From contig FN648299.1 in NCBI GenBank assembly GCA_000310025.1, positions 314,853 to 328,474 on the forward strand: DNA of 13,622 nt, written 5' to 3'. The position numbers were made by a program, and so were the translations under genes. Shown here piece by piece: positions 1 to 9,200 of this stretch. Numbering within the stretch: the first letter of the stretch is position 1; every line of letters starts with the position of its first letter. The notes beneath the pieces are model-generated. The model had not been told where the DNA came from. It worked only from the letters and a program-made list of their open reading frames with translations, and ran no database searches. This DNA comes from Ectocarpus siliculosus. Taxonomy: Eukaryota > Sar > Phaeophyceae > Ectocarpales > Ectocarpaceae.

Positions 1-349
1 GGGGGGGGGGGGGGCGGTTGCAGCCCGACGTGGGCAAGTAATTCCGCATCTCGGGGCCTGATTCCAACCGACAAAGGCGAGAGCTCGCAGGCAGCATAGT
101 AAGCAAAATACATGCCTTGAAGGTCGATCTCCGCCCCTCGCCCCAACCCTTGGCAGGTTGGGAAGCGCGGTGCAACAACCTACCCCTCTGGCCGGCCACA
201 CATAAAAAAGTGGACCGTTTCCGTCTACCCCCCTCCCGTCAGTAGTCGTCACCTCCGTCTACATACCGGCCTACAACAACAAAACAACAGGGTTTCCCAC
301 CCCCCGCCTACCGTTGCCCCCCTCTTCCTCCCAAGCCACGCCCACCCAC
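1..349. other. Intron-like sequence at left edge with a G-run
   Basis: The stretch opens with 14 G bases and shows no kinase-like exon on the minus strand. A minus-strand open stretch at about 20-165 (including GMYFAYYAACELSP) has no kinase similarity and no clear splice sites, so I leave it unassigned. Confidence 0.4.
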
Positions 350-586
350 CTCGTTGATGATGTCCCCTGTCTCTTTCTTGGTCAGGCCCTCCTTCTGTAT
401 GCGTTTTACGGCGATATAGCGGGGGGCCGCCCCTACGCCGGCAGCACTGGCGTCGCCGCTGGCGATGCGGGTGGCCTGGAAGACCTGCCCGTAGGCCCCC
501 TCGCCCAGCTTCTTCACGCAGGCGTACTTCGAAAGGTCCGGCTTGGTGGGCTGCAGGCTGTCCACCAAACGCTTGGCCACCACCAA
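350..586 (-). CDS. Kinase gene exon: start of a second kinase domain
   Basis: Seventy-nine codons between acceptor CGACAACAG and donor CGAG/GTGGGT. After LVVAKRLVDSLQPTKPDLSK the protein enters a second N-lobe: YACVKKLGEGAYGQVF (complete Gly-rich loop) and PRYIAVKRI (ATP-binding Lys), then a helix C ending DIINE. A short Ala/Gly-rich insert sits between strands 2 and 3. The expected HPNIV exon is not found in 1-349, so the domain must continue beyond the left edge. The acceptor follows a CAA-rich run instead of a usual pyrimidine tract. The alternative is a separate kinase gene fused by my exon chain; the matching phase and the lack of an obvious start argue against that. Confidence 0.85.
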
Positions 587-3500
587 CTGTTGTCGTTGTC
601 GTTGTTTTTTGTTGTTGGTGTTGTTGTTGTTGGTGTTGTCTTCGTCGTTGCTGCTGCTATTGCTACTGTAGGCTACTCTACCAGACCCGGGCTGGGTGCG
701 AGATCAACACCAAACACATCGAACGAACGCTTTACCAGCGAACAAAACACAAGCAGAACAAAACGATGTCCCTCTGCCCTGCCTGGTACATGTACGTAGG
801 GGGTCAACCTCGCACCCCGGACACAAACAAAACAGAGGGTTGTGCTAGGGGGGCGGGGGCGTACTCGTGTTTCGCATGCCCTAGCTGATAGATCCTTGAC
901 CACGCGTCACTGGAGCATTATTCCCACCGATCACGGATGGCCAATGGTTCCTTCCTACTTTGCCAAAAGCGGCGGCTCAACAAAGGTTTTCCCTATCCTA
1001 TGGTAGGGGTGTGCGTGTGTCTCACCGTCTTCATCAACGCCCGCAGCTTCCTCTTGGCGTCCGATACCTTGTACCCCTCCAGGTTGCCACGGAGGTCGCC
1101 GGCCCCCAAGCTTTCTCCGGCAGCGTGGAGCCAGGCGTGGCTCTTAGCCTCCTGCGCCGTCATCCGCTTCTCCGGGTCCACCTTCAGCAGCTTTGCAACG
1201 AAGTCCTGGGACGGGTGTAGGATGGGGAACCCTTGTGAGTGAGTATCCGCGCATGGGGGCTGTGACAGCGACACCCCCGCCAGCTCGGCCGGAGCAGTGA
1301 AAAGTCTCCTCCTGCTTATCCTTCGACTCGAAGCAGCGCCTTCTACTCGCATACTTCTGCCTGCCTTCACTTCACCCCCTGGCAAAACCCTAACACCGTC
1401 GCCTGGCTACACGTCCTGGCGAAGGTCTTGCGGGGCGAAAAGCTGTTTTTAGAAATTGTGCCCAGACCTACGGCTTGGGCTGCCTGGCAGTCCTAGGCAA
1501 AAGCCTACCTCCCCTACCTTACACGCCATCGTCTGCCTACCGCACACCTTGGCCTCCGGCGAGATGCTCCTCCAAATCTCCGGCTTGAACTCGCAGGCCC
1601 CCTTCGCTACCCTCAAGAACATCTGCTGCTCATCCTCGTGGAAGAACGGGTTGTTCCCGCTAAGGAGGATGTGGGTGATCAAGCCCAGGCTCCACATGTC
1701 GACCGGCTAAACACAACCGTGGATTCAGCAAGAGGGGGTGGAGGGCACCGGTAATTACGGTTCGGGCGTGGGCGCGGCGGTATGAACAGATAGCGGGCTG
1801 CCCAGAACTGTTCGGAAACCCATCCAAGACAAACCGGTCTCGTGGGACCGGGTTCCCAAAATACAAAGGAGGCCGTTTTGTGCGGGTCTGCCGAATGAGG
1901 GGGATGCTGGCCTTCATCTCACCACCCTGGGGGGGGAACAGCACGTGGTAAAATAGTGTGTGGGTTGCATGAGGTGCCAGCCCCCCTGGATCGGTTTCTT
2001 AGAGCTCTCGGCTGAGAGGACCACAAAGCTTTTCAATGACGTTCGTTTCCGGAATGCTCTCGACGCGGTACGTTTTCGAACGCCGCCATCGCAGTCTTGC
2101 TTCTACAGCAGTACTGCAGAGGGAACAATCAAGTTTCGAACCAGCCGGTGTTCTACCTCCGGCAAAACCTCCTACGGTTAGCTCCTTTCCGCGCGACCCG
2201 TCCAGAAACAAATCCGGCCCTCTTACCGGGCCGTGGGCCTCTTGCATCAGCATCTCCGGCGCGCTGAACTCACTCTTGACCCAGGCGGACTTGATGGGTC
2301 CTTCGCGAACACTGCGCGCCTTACCGAAGTCGGTGATCTTGAGGCTGTCGCTGGATACCCTGGCGGGGGCGACGACTGGGGTGGTCGTGACGACGGTGGT
2401 GATCGTCGTCGTAGTTGTCGTTGTTACCTTCATGTTGCCCCTGATCTCCTCCCTGCTAGTGCTGGTGACCTTCGGGGGGGAGGTGGAGACTTTTGCGGGG
2501 GGGGTGGTAGTAGAGGTGCTGGCGGTGCCTTGGTCTCCCTCCTGGTCCTCCGGGTTGGCGAGCAGGATGCTTCCCGGCTTCAGGTCTCGATGAACCTGTC
2601 AAAAAAACAAACCCGAGGTTTTAGGACGGAATACGCCGGGGCAGGGTAGGTGGCCCAGCCTGTGTTGGGGGGGCAGGGGGCTTCTGGCCTGACAAGCAAC
2701 TGCTGTTGGCCCCTTGGCGCAAGACACAGCTTGCGAAATTACCACCAGCTAAGCCTGGCACCGGCGAGGATAAACGTGGGGAGATCCGTTCATTCTCGAT
2801 ACTGAGGACGAAGCCCTACACAAGGGCCGACGTTGATCAACAGTCAGCCTTTTGTGTTTCCACGGCAGTAGACTAAACAACAACAACGGCTGCAGCATCC
2901 ATTCGCGGCAAAAACATGAACCAACATGCCCATTTTCGTCCTTCTGTACAGCAGCAGTAGCCCAACGCCACAAGGATAAATCCCTCCGATCGGACTCATC
3001 TACGTGTATTCTTAGTTCCCCCGAGGCGAGGACGAGAGCCGCTGTGCGACGATATGAGACTCACGATGGACTTGTCGTGGAGGTGGCTGACGGCATCCAC
3101 CAGCACCTTGCACACGTCTCTCGCTTCCCTCTCGATGTAGCTGTCCTGGAACGTCGTTGGATATCCGTGGAGGGACGGGGTTTTGCAGGAAGGGACGGGT
3201 CACATGCTTGGCCACGCTGACAGGCAATAGGGGACTCATGTACGCGCCAACCGCTTGGACAATACGTTGCTTGCGCTCTTTCACAGCTTGTCTTTGATGT
3301 ACATGGCCTCACTTGACCAACTGAACTAACTTGCTTCATGGGACTAAAGCATTACATGCATCACGGTAAAACGTCAGCAACAGCAGCAGCTGCAGCAACA
3401 ACATACACAAGACCTTTCGGACGATCCCGTCGAGGAGCTCGCCTCCGCTCAGGTACTCGAGCACCATGTAGTACGTCCAGGGGGTGCGGTAGAGGTGAAA

Positions 3501-4642
3501 TACCTTTACGATGTTCGGATGTTCCAGAATCTTCAGGATACCCATCTGTGGTCGACGGTTTCAAGCGACAATAAACAGTGCATTCTTTGAGGTGGCGGGA
3601 TCGACGCCCGGAAGCCCACTTTGGCTGACACGAATGGGTGACTGAAAAAGCGTGTGCAAATAGGCATTTACCTCATCCGCGTTCCGCGTACGACACACCG
3701 TAAAGGACACAAGATAACACACCCTCTGGACCGATTTTAAAATCTCTATTTCTCAACAGCAGAAAGATCCACAGCGCCGAAAACGGTGGGGTTGAAGCTG
3801 TCTCGTCGAGACTCTCCGAAAATGTTATGTTTCATTAATGCATCCTCTTCGTCGTGGCGTAATTGAGCTTTGAAGATTTGGTCCAGGGGGTGTGTTATCT
3901 TGTGTCATATACGGTAATCTGCTGATTTTGTCATCTGGGCAGGTGCAGCAAGCGGCAAAACGCGCTTCCATGCAGTAAGGGCAAAAACAAAAACGTCTTC
4001 CCCGGCTACAGAGTCGATGTTTGCCAAGAGACCATGAGAGCCGCCTCACGGAAGAAGAAAAACTCAGTCGGAAGGGACGATCGACATGAAACGAGTCGTG
4101 CCATGTCCTAACGGCACCAAAAACGGAGTGCCAATGTACAGAGCAGCGGAGAACTAGTTCGTTGATGACGACCATAGAGACTTCGATGGCAACCTCAAAC
4201 ATCCGGCAGAGCAGCAAAAAGCAGCAGCAGTAGCAGCCATATCGAAAGTACGCACCAGAAGAACCACAGCAGCAAGAGACAGCAACAACAAGCAACGACA
4301 AATCAGAGCAACAGCAGCAAGAGCAACAAACCTACCAACGACGGCTAAGTAGCAAAAGAGACGTGTATGTAAACGGGAAAATACTGTTTTCGAACTCGAG
4401 ACATTTCACTCACCTCTCGACTCATGGCCTCCTTTTGGAGCTTACGAAGCTGAAACCCCCCGACTTTGTTAATCGCGTAGCGGCGGCAGTCTGTTTCTCT
4501 CTTGCACTTCATTTTGCCCTCGTATAAGTTGGCGGTCGTCCCTTGCGCGATTTTCTTGCTCCCCACGATGAAGTTTCGATGGAAGTCTGGCGGTTGTACG
4601 GCGGCGACATGCGCGCAAGAGAGAGAATGAAAGAGAGGAAGG

Positions 4643-4727
<85 letters not shown>

Positions 4728-5803
4728 AGACAGGACAGGGAGAAGGTGAGGGGGAATTAAGGGTGAGAGGGAAATGAGAAGAAGAGAATGGTGACACACG
4801 GCTGAACGTATCTACAGGGGTATGAGATCACGTGGCAGACAGCTCTGCAGAGGAAAGGCGGCGCATGCGAAGCCACGGAGGGCAGGCAGACATACCGGTC
4901 GGCCGCCAGGGCAAACGGAAAAGGGCGGGAAAAAACGGCCGCCCCGCAATAACAGGAAAGCACATGTTTGTCGGCGTTGTTGGTGCCAAAGGTGGTGGGT
5001 AGGCGGCGCAAAAGGTTGGCGTAAGATTGAGATAGAGAAGGTGCTCTAGCGGCCAAAAATAAAAGTGGGGGGGAGGGGGGGGGTGTACTCATAGTCGTGC
5101 ATGCCGTTGACCTCGCATCCCTACAAAGCTGGGACGGAGCACGCCGGGCTTTCACCGGACCAGACTAACAAATCACCAAACGCGAAGCGCCGTGAGGTAT
5201 TCGGCGAGTCGCATGGAGGGTGCGCTGCATCCTGCTAAGGGTGTTCGGCATCTCGTGCTTATACTCCATGCATACGGATGACAGCTGCGTATGACTTAAT
5301 TTCTTTTCTGGTGCGTTAACTTCCAGAGACAGTTGTAAGCACTGTGTAACTGCCTCGAGAGTGCTTGGCCATGTTAACACAACGTGGTGCGAATATCCCC
5401 CTTGCGCGCAGTGAGGGTTCTCGACCCCGCACAACGTAATCTACTCGACCACCATTCATGGTTACCGCGAAAAACCCCCCAATGGCAACAAAAAAAAAGC
5501 GGTAACCTGGTTGCCGAGTTCACGAAGTGATCGGCTTGTTTAATAACATCGCTGCCAAGCGACGAAAACCCAACCCCGATGACAAAAACCGGGGGTGGGG
5601 GGTAGGGGGAGAAGGAAAATGCTGCTCGCGCAACATAGATTGTAGTTAGCATGCGGCAGTGGTGTGCATCACCGCCCGATAACCATGTGCTACTGTATGC
5701 ACCAACAAGGGCAGGGGCGGAGATCACCTTTCCCGAAGTCCCCGGCTCCAATGCATTTGGGGGCGGCCTTGGAGTCGTTGCGGACCATCCGGGGTAGCGA
5801 GGG
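350..5803 (-). CDS. Split gene for a tandem (dual-domain) CaMK-like protein kinase, 3' end off the left edge
   Basis: Eight exons on the minus strand: 5803-5728, 4586-4414, 3545-3414, 3145-3065, 2595-2227, 1706-1548, 1205-1026 and 586-350. They total 1407 nt, or 469 codons, with no internal stop; every junction is GT-AG and only the first splits a codon. Joined, they read as a CaMK-family Ser/Thr kinase domain (about residues 30-360), a basic regulatory helix (about 380-405) and the N-lobe of a second kinase domain (from about 411). Domain 1 retains HPNIV, HRDLKP, DFG, APE and DMWSLG. It departs from the consensus in the Gly loop (AQGTTAN), the VAIK lysine (AIN, with Lys next) and the catalytic Asn (KPGS instead of KPEN). 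Domain 2 has GEGAYGQV and AVK. The product is probably a cytosolic signalling kinase phosphorylating Ser/Thr; no signal peptide or membrane segment is seen. The true start and the C-terminal half are not in view or not resolved. Confidence 0.9.
596..660. repeat. TTG/TCG triplet-rich tract
   Basis: Imperfect TTG runs (CAA on the minus strand) with TCG and TGC variants. On the kinase gene's coding strand this is a CAA/CAG-rich stretch abutting the acceptor of the 350-586 exon. Confidence 0.75.
1026..1205 (-). CDS. Kinase gene exon: domain 1 subdomain XI and regulatory segment
   Basis: Sixty codons between acceptor CGTCCCAG and donor GACG/GTGAGA. DFVAKLLKVDPEKRMTAQEA then HAWL is subdomain XI with its invariant Arg. 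The tail SDAKRKLRALMKT resembles the start of the CaMK autoinhibitory, calmodulin-binding segment (ArRKLKgA in CaMKII), and it continues in the next exon with LVVAKRLVDSL. This is a similarity by eye; calmodulin binding is not shown. Confidence 0.92.
1548..1706 (-). CDS. Kinase gene exon: domain 1 subdomains IX-X
   Basis: Fifty-three codons between acceptor TGTGTTTAG and donor CCAAG/GTGTGC. PVDMWSLGLITHILLSG is subdomain IX with the structural Asp. It is followed by NNPFFHEDEQQMFLRVAKG and a FKPEIWRSISPEAK tail, a layout shared with CaMK and CDPK kinases (fxxxxWxxiSxeAKdf). Phase 0 at both ends. Confidence 0.93.
2227..2595 (-). CDS. Kinase gene exon: catalytic loop, Thr-rich insert, DFG and APE
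   Basis: The exon has 123 codons between acceptor TTGACAG and donor CCCG/GTAAGA. It opens with VHRDLKPGSILL (the catalytic Asp is present; the Mg-binding Asn is replaced by Ser) and closes with LKITDFGKA and SEFSAPEML. Between HRD and DFG lie about 84 residues where typical kinases have 18-20. The excess is Thr/Pro/Ser-rich, including seven consecutive Thr codons of mixed ACN type. The frame stays open throughout. An internal GTAACA...GCCAG pair would remove 68 nt and break the frame, so an insert is more likely than a hidden intron. The P+1 region lacks the usual GTPxYxAPE form. Confidence 0.92.
3065..3145 (-). CDS. Kinase gene exon: domain 1 subdomain VIa (helix E)
   Basis: Twenty-seven codons lie between acceptor ACGTTCCAG and donor ATC/GTGAGT. 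The peptide DSYIEREARDVCKVLV followed by DAVSHLHDKSI matches the kinase helix E pattern (YxExxAxxVxxxxxxAVxYLHxxxI). It leads straight into VHRDLKP at the start of the next exon, which confirms both junctions. Confidence 0.93.
3414..3545 (-). CDS. Kinase gene exon: domain 1 subdomains IV-V and hinge
   Basis: Acceptor CCACAG and donor AAAG/GTCTTG bound 44 codons in phase 0. The residues MGILKILEHPNIVKVF complete helix C and strand 4 and form the classic HPNIV motif. MVLEYLSGGELLDGIV is the hinge and helix D of the CaMK/CDPK type (compare EyxxGGELfDrI in that family). Downstream on the minus strand the intron begins with a T/G/C triplet-rich run (GTTGTTGCTGCAGCTG). Confidence 0.93.
4200..4335. 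repeat. CAG/CAA-rich triplet tract within a kinase intron
   Basis: The plus strand is dominated by imperfect CAG, CAA and AGC units, with a smaller similar run at 3375-3400. It lies inside the 868-nt intron between the 4414 and 3545 exon edges, just downstream of the donor on the gene's strand. Purely low complexity; no function is implied. Confidence 0.75.
4414..4586 (-). CDS. Kinase gene exon: domain 1 subdomains I-III
   Basis: Acceptor CCGCCAG and donor GAG/GTGAGT flank 173 nt (2 nt plus 57 codons). The product carries strand 1-2 with the unusual loop IAQGTTANLYEG, where a typical kinase has GxGxxGxV. Strand 3 reads YAINKV, placing Asn where the ATP-binding Lys normally sits and Lys one residue later. 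The alpha-C helix ends SRE, whose Glu is the expected Lys partner. The polypyrimidine tract upstream of the acceptor is provided by, or lies next to, the long (CT)n run. The exon ends in phase 0, joining directly to MGILKILEHPNIV. Confidence 0.88.
4647..4721. repeat. (GA)n microsatellite, about 37 units
   Basis: Uninterrupted GA dinucleotides over about 74 bp, flanked by GGGA-rich degenerate edges. On the minus strand it reads (CT)n and ends about 60 nt before the acceptor of the 4414-4586 exon. Confidence 0.97.
5084..5165 (-). repeat. 90-bp dispersed block, copy 1
   Basis: On the minus strand it reads GGTCCGGTGAAAGCCCGGCG then GTGCTCCGTCCCAGCTTTG, GATGCGAGGTCAACGG and ends TATGAGTACACCC. 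Compared with the copy at 12124 it lacks a short internal piece around GTCTAGCGACTAC. Confidence 0.85.
5171..5216 (-). repeat. Hairpin block, copy 1
   Basis: On the minus strand CATGCGACTCGCCGAATACC followed by TCACGGCGCTTCGCGTTTGG. The segments CGCCG and CGGCG pair around a 9-nt loop, with an outer GCG/CGC pairing beyond a small internal loop. Further copies lie at 11088-11135 and 11753-11798. Confidence 0.8.
5728..5803 (-). CDS. Kinase gene, candidate first visible exon (N-terminal extension)
   Basis: The stretch is bounded by acceptor CACGCAG and donor AAAG/GTGATC, preceded by a C/T-rich tract on the minus strand. It holds 25 codons plus one base, rich in G or C at third positions, and includes KCIGAGDFGK. 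Its trailing G pairs with the leading AC of the exon at 4586 to make Asp, so the phase fits. GAGDFGK resembles a kinase Gly-rich loop, but the next exon already supplies the loop region, so here it would be an N-terminal extension. An in-frame ATG lies six codons in. An alternative is that this exon belongs to another splice form or another kinase gene. The intron that follows (about 1140 nt) holds repeat element A and the (GA)n tract. Confidence 0.45.
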
Positions 5804-6149
5804 CTGCGTGCGCAATCCATAGAGGGAGAGCGTCGTCGCGCGCGGGCGGGGGAGGGGGGCGTCAGCAGAAAGTACCACAGAGTAATGGCAGGTTCGTGGC
5901 AGTACGCAGACAGCCACACCTAACTCGCGAGGGTACGCGATTTTCGGGTCTCTGATACCACAATGCTGTCGGTCGCCCCCCGGGCATGGTTGTTCCCCCG
6001 AAATGAGAACTTTATACAATACCATGCATGCAAAGAGGAACCGGACGGTGCTGTAGCAAGGCCTTCACCCAAAGAGCTCTTCGCCGCACGCTGAAGCCCG
6101 GCCCTGCGTAGGTGGGAAAACTCTGAAAACTCTGGGCTTGGGTAGGGCT

Positions 6150-6247
6150 TGTACTCATCGCCGTAGTCGTTAGACCGATGACCTCGCACCCCTACAAAGC
6201 CGGGAATAAAGCCGAGACGGAGCACGCCGGGTTTTCACCAGACCCGG
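6150..6247 (-). repeat. 90-bp dispersed block, copy 2 (solitary)
   Basis: The minus strand carries GGTGAAAACCCGGCGTGCTC, then CGGCTTTATTCCCGGCTTTG (an internal short duplication), GTGCGAGGTCATCGG and GATGAGTACA. No hairpin block or core lies beside it, so this is either a solo terminal block or a truncated element. Confidence 0.8.
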
Positions 6248-6259
6248 GGGATTGCAGCT

Positions 6260-9200
6260 GCTTGTTTACGGCTAACGAAGCTCACGCCCCCCTCATTTGT
6301 TGTGCCTGTGTCTCCGTCTCTCACCAGTTTCTGCATCATTTCTCGTGTATCCCCCTTTCGCCAGCTGGCTGGACGACGACGTGCTTGCAACGCAGCCGCA
6401 GCCTAAAGAAGCCAGCAACAGCTAGCTCAGTACCAAGGGGGGAGGGTATCCTGAGCCTCCCCTAGTCTCTCTGTTTTTTCGCCGCCGCCGCCGCCGCCGC
6501 CCTCGTCCGCTATTCTCGCTCTGCGCGTATGAGGTAAGACAGACAGATAGCAAGCCGACCAGAATCAGGGCGCGAGCGTGGGGTGAGAGAAGCCCCTTCG
6601 TGTTGTGCCGGATTCGATTTTTGCGGCTACGTTGGTGGGCGAGCGAAGCGAGATTTTATTGTCTTGGCAAGCTTACGCAGCGTCGCTTCTTGCTGGCTGT
6701 GATCCAAGCGGTCTGTCAGTCAGGCAGGATGTCAGCCGTCTAATCTAGCCTGGCGGACTCCGGGCAAGAGCCTTGCTTCGGCGACAAACGGCTTGTGTCG
6801 ACGTCTGTCGGTCCATGACCAAGAACAGCCCGTGAGAACTCTCTGGCGTTCGGTGCAGCTCTCACCCAGAGCTATGAATGGCGCGCAAGAAGCTAGAGGA
6901 GCCTTAAAAAAAAAATCTCAACAGATTAATACTTTCATTTCTGCCATTCCTCGCTGGTGGTGTAGAAAGGGACACAACACACACGCCAGCAACCAACTGT
7001 GCGGGCAACAACACACGGCCAAGGGGGCTTGCTTACTTGCTTGCGCAGGAGGGGGAGCTTCGATTTCCAAGCGCGATGCCTCTCGCGTGCTGAGACAAAT
7101 CTATATGATTTTCAGACGGCGTGGTGGCATGATACCGCCGTCCACACGGGGCCGGTCCCCAACAAGATGGAGCATATTCACCTACCGCTACAACAACAAC
7201 AACAACAACAAGCGACCTGGCTATAGAGATAAAGCGTATGCATCGCGCCGTGGGCGTGGGCGTAGAGATGACGACGCACGTCAGGCCTCCTTCTCGCTCG
7301 CGCGGCTAAGCTTGGCCCTCTACAGATAGCGCCCACATCTAGAAGAACCAACCTCGAACCTGGCAGAAACTTGGGGTTCTTCGTTCCTCTTGTGGGCCAC
7401 AAAAATGCCCGCTGTGGGCCACAACTGGCCCCTTTATAGCTGATAGTGGAGGGGGGTTATTTTGACCGGGCTCAGGAATGGTTCTCAAGTTCTTTGCTTT
7501 GATGACCTGCTGAGCATGAAGCTCTTATAGCTGCCGAGTCGCTACCTGTACCAGCAAGAGGCGGAGAGATGGCACCGCACGTGTAGATCGACGTTCAAAA
7601 GCTCCACAACCGAGGGCGTGTGCGGAAAAAAAAAAGCCCGACACATGTACGCCGACGGAAAGCCTTCAACGACATGTTACTGAAAATCATCATTTTCTGG
7701 TGTTCGGCACAATGCGATCTTCGTTGTGTAGTAGTAATCGAAATCGGCCTGGGGGGGGGGGTCGTTTCCTTGCCTTCCTCTCTACTGCTCTGCCCGTGTC
7801 CGCGGGCACGCACCTCTCCCGCTTTCCTGCCAGGCTTCCCCAAAAAGTGGTCTGCGATCTACTTGACGGGTACGGGTGTTGGTGCAGATACAAACGCCCG
7901 GTACGTACGGCTTGGTGTCGTTGATGGTTATACTCGTTGACCGTAGATGGTTTGTCGGGCGGTTCCGCCTTCTTTGGTCTAGCAGCTGCTTGCACCCGTG
8001 CATCCATACCTGAACAACCCCTTTGAATATTATTCAACAAGGGAAATAACGAAATAACGATGCATACCTGGTGCCAGGGTGGTGTTTCAAAAGGCCGTGT
8101 GTAAGTGTCGGGGCCCGGTTTTTTTCGCCCCGACTTTCCCGAGAATGTGTCGGGTACCGGTAAGGGCGTTTACCAAGCCATGCGGACGACTTGTACGAAT
8201 CTCAACCAAGATGAAAGGGATGTCATGTGATGATAGTACAAGGCGCCGTCTGTGTGCGCATGAATGCTACCTTGTAGTTGTTGTGCCAGCGAAAAATACC
8301 GAGCGAAGCCGGGTAGTTTTGCAAAGCACGTACGTGTGGGCGAAGTTTGTAGAGTGCTGAGGAGCGGATAGGAGAGGCGTCTAGTGGGTCTCTTCTCAAC
8401 CGATTGGCCAAGACCTCCAAGCACCTGTACAGGTGATGTCATCTTCCCTCCTTGATACTTGACGTTCTCGACGAGTTGGAGACGAAGAGACAAGAGACAT
8501 GCGATGTGTTTGGGGCAATGGTGGCCAATTGCTCCGCACCAGTTTCTATCCCTCTGGCCAAGAGGTGGGAGGAGCCTAGACTATACCGCTGGGGGTGGGT
8601 GGGCTGCTGACATAATCATTTCGCGGTCAGGGGCTACAAGGGAGAGTACGAGAGTACACACGCATGGCAGGCGGCGGCCGAACCGCGGCGCCACCCGGGT
8701 CACGAAGCATCACCACCCCCGTTTGCAACCTTTGGAAGAGTCTGCAAACAATGCACACTTGCACACAGCAGCAGCGTCGTCTTATATGATGATGACAACT
8801 GCTATCTCGACCAGAGCTGAGGGTGCCGCAATGCTTCGCCCCGCAACTTTCCGGGACAGACGCGCTTGCCGCGGCCGTGCATTGCACACGAGGCAACAGA
8901 TCACCACGCGCCCAATCCCCCCCGTGGGGCATTTCCCCATTTTCCCGGGAAACGCGCACCTACCTGCAGATGCAGAGGTGTCCCTCTCCTTTCTGCGGAA
9001 ATGGTTCCTTCGAGCTTCGCCGCCACGCGACCAGTTCCGCGATGCTCCCCCCGCCACCGGAGCTTTCTCCCACGGCGGTATCAGCGAGTGTACACGGGTT
9101 CTCTCGCTTTCCCGAGCGTCCCCCCCCTCTTGTGTGCCGCGCGCGCGTGCGTGAGAGTTGAGACAGACATAGAGGGGACGTGAGGAAAACCCTGCGTTCT

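Larger units (their letters stand above)
5084..5610 (-). mobile_element. Repeat element copy A (unclassified), in the first kinase intron
   Basis: Read on the minus strand: a C-run, one 66-bp subrepeat unit (about 5594-5531), TTCACTTCGTGAA-type palindromic sequence, a conserved core (about 5530-5217), a hairpin block (5216-5171) and the 90-bp block (5165-5084) ending in a C-run. The whole order matches copy B at 11233-12230 in opposite orientation. Over a 96-base core segment beginning GAATGGTGG I count about seven mismatches. The core open frame MAKHSRGSYTVL is short and stops early; no transposase, reverse transcriptase or other known domain is visible. A 9-bp inverted repeat GGTTACCGC/GCGGTAACC lies at about 5459-5508. 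The left terminal block seen in copy B is missing here. The element is most likely non-autonomous. Confidence 0.75.

Noticed and set aside
4509-4799. Ser-Leu repeat proteins and the Glu-Arg repeat protein over the GA/CT tract
   Set aside because: These are translations of the dinucleotide microsatellite, not genes.
4896-4965. Alternative first kinase exon starting at an ATG at 4965 (MCFPVIAGRP..., donor CCG/GTATGT)
   Set aside because: It is phase-compatible with the 4586 exon, but its composition is unconvincing and the exon at 5728-5803 fits equally well with better codon bias. Kept only as an alternative.
5374-5919. 181-codon minus-strand open frame
   Set aside because: It crosses the candidate exon in a different phase and then reads through repeat element A; it is a shadow frame.
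6793-7329. 178-codon plus-strand open frame
   Set aside because: It runs through an A-run and a CAA microsatellite (an Asn run), has no recognisable domain and looks like chance openness.
8459-9154. 231-codon plus-strand open frame
   Set aside because: Other frames on both strands are open over the same bases, the composition is Arg/His/Ser/Pro-heavy low-information sequence, and no domain or splice context supports it.
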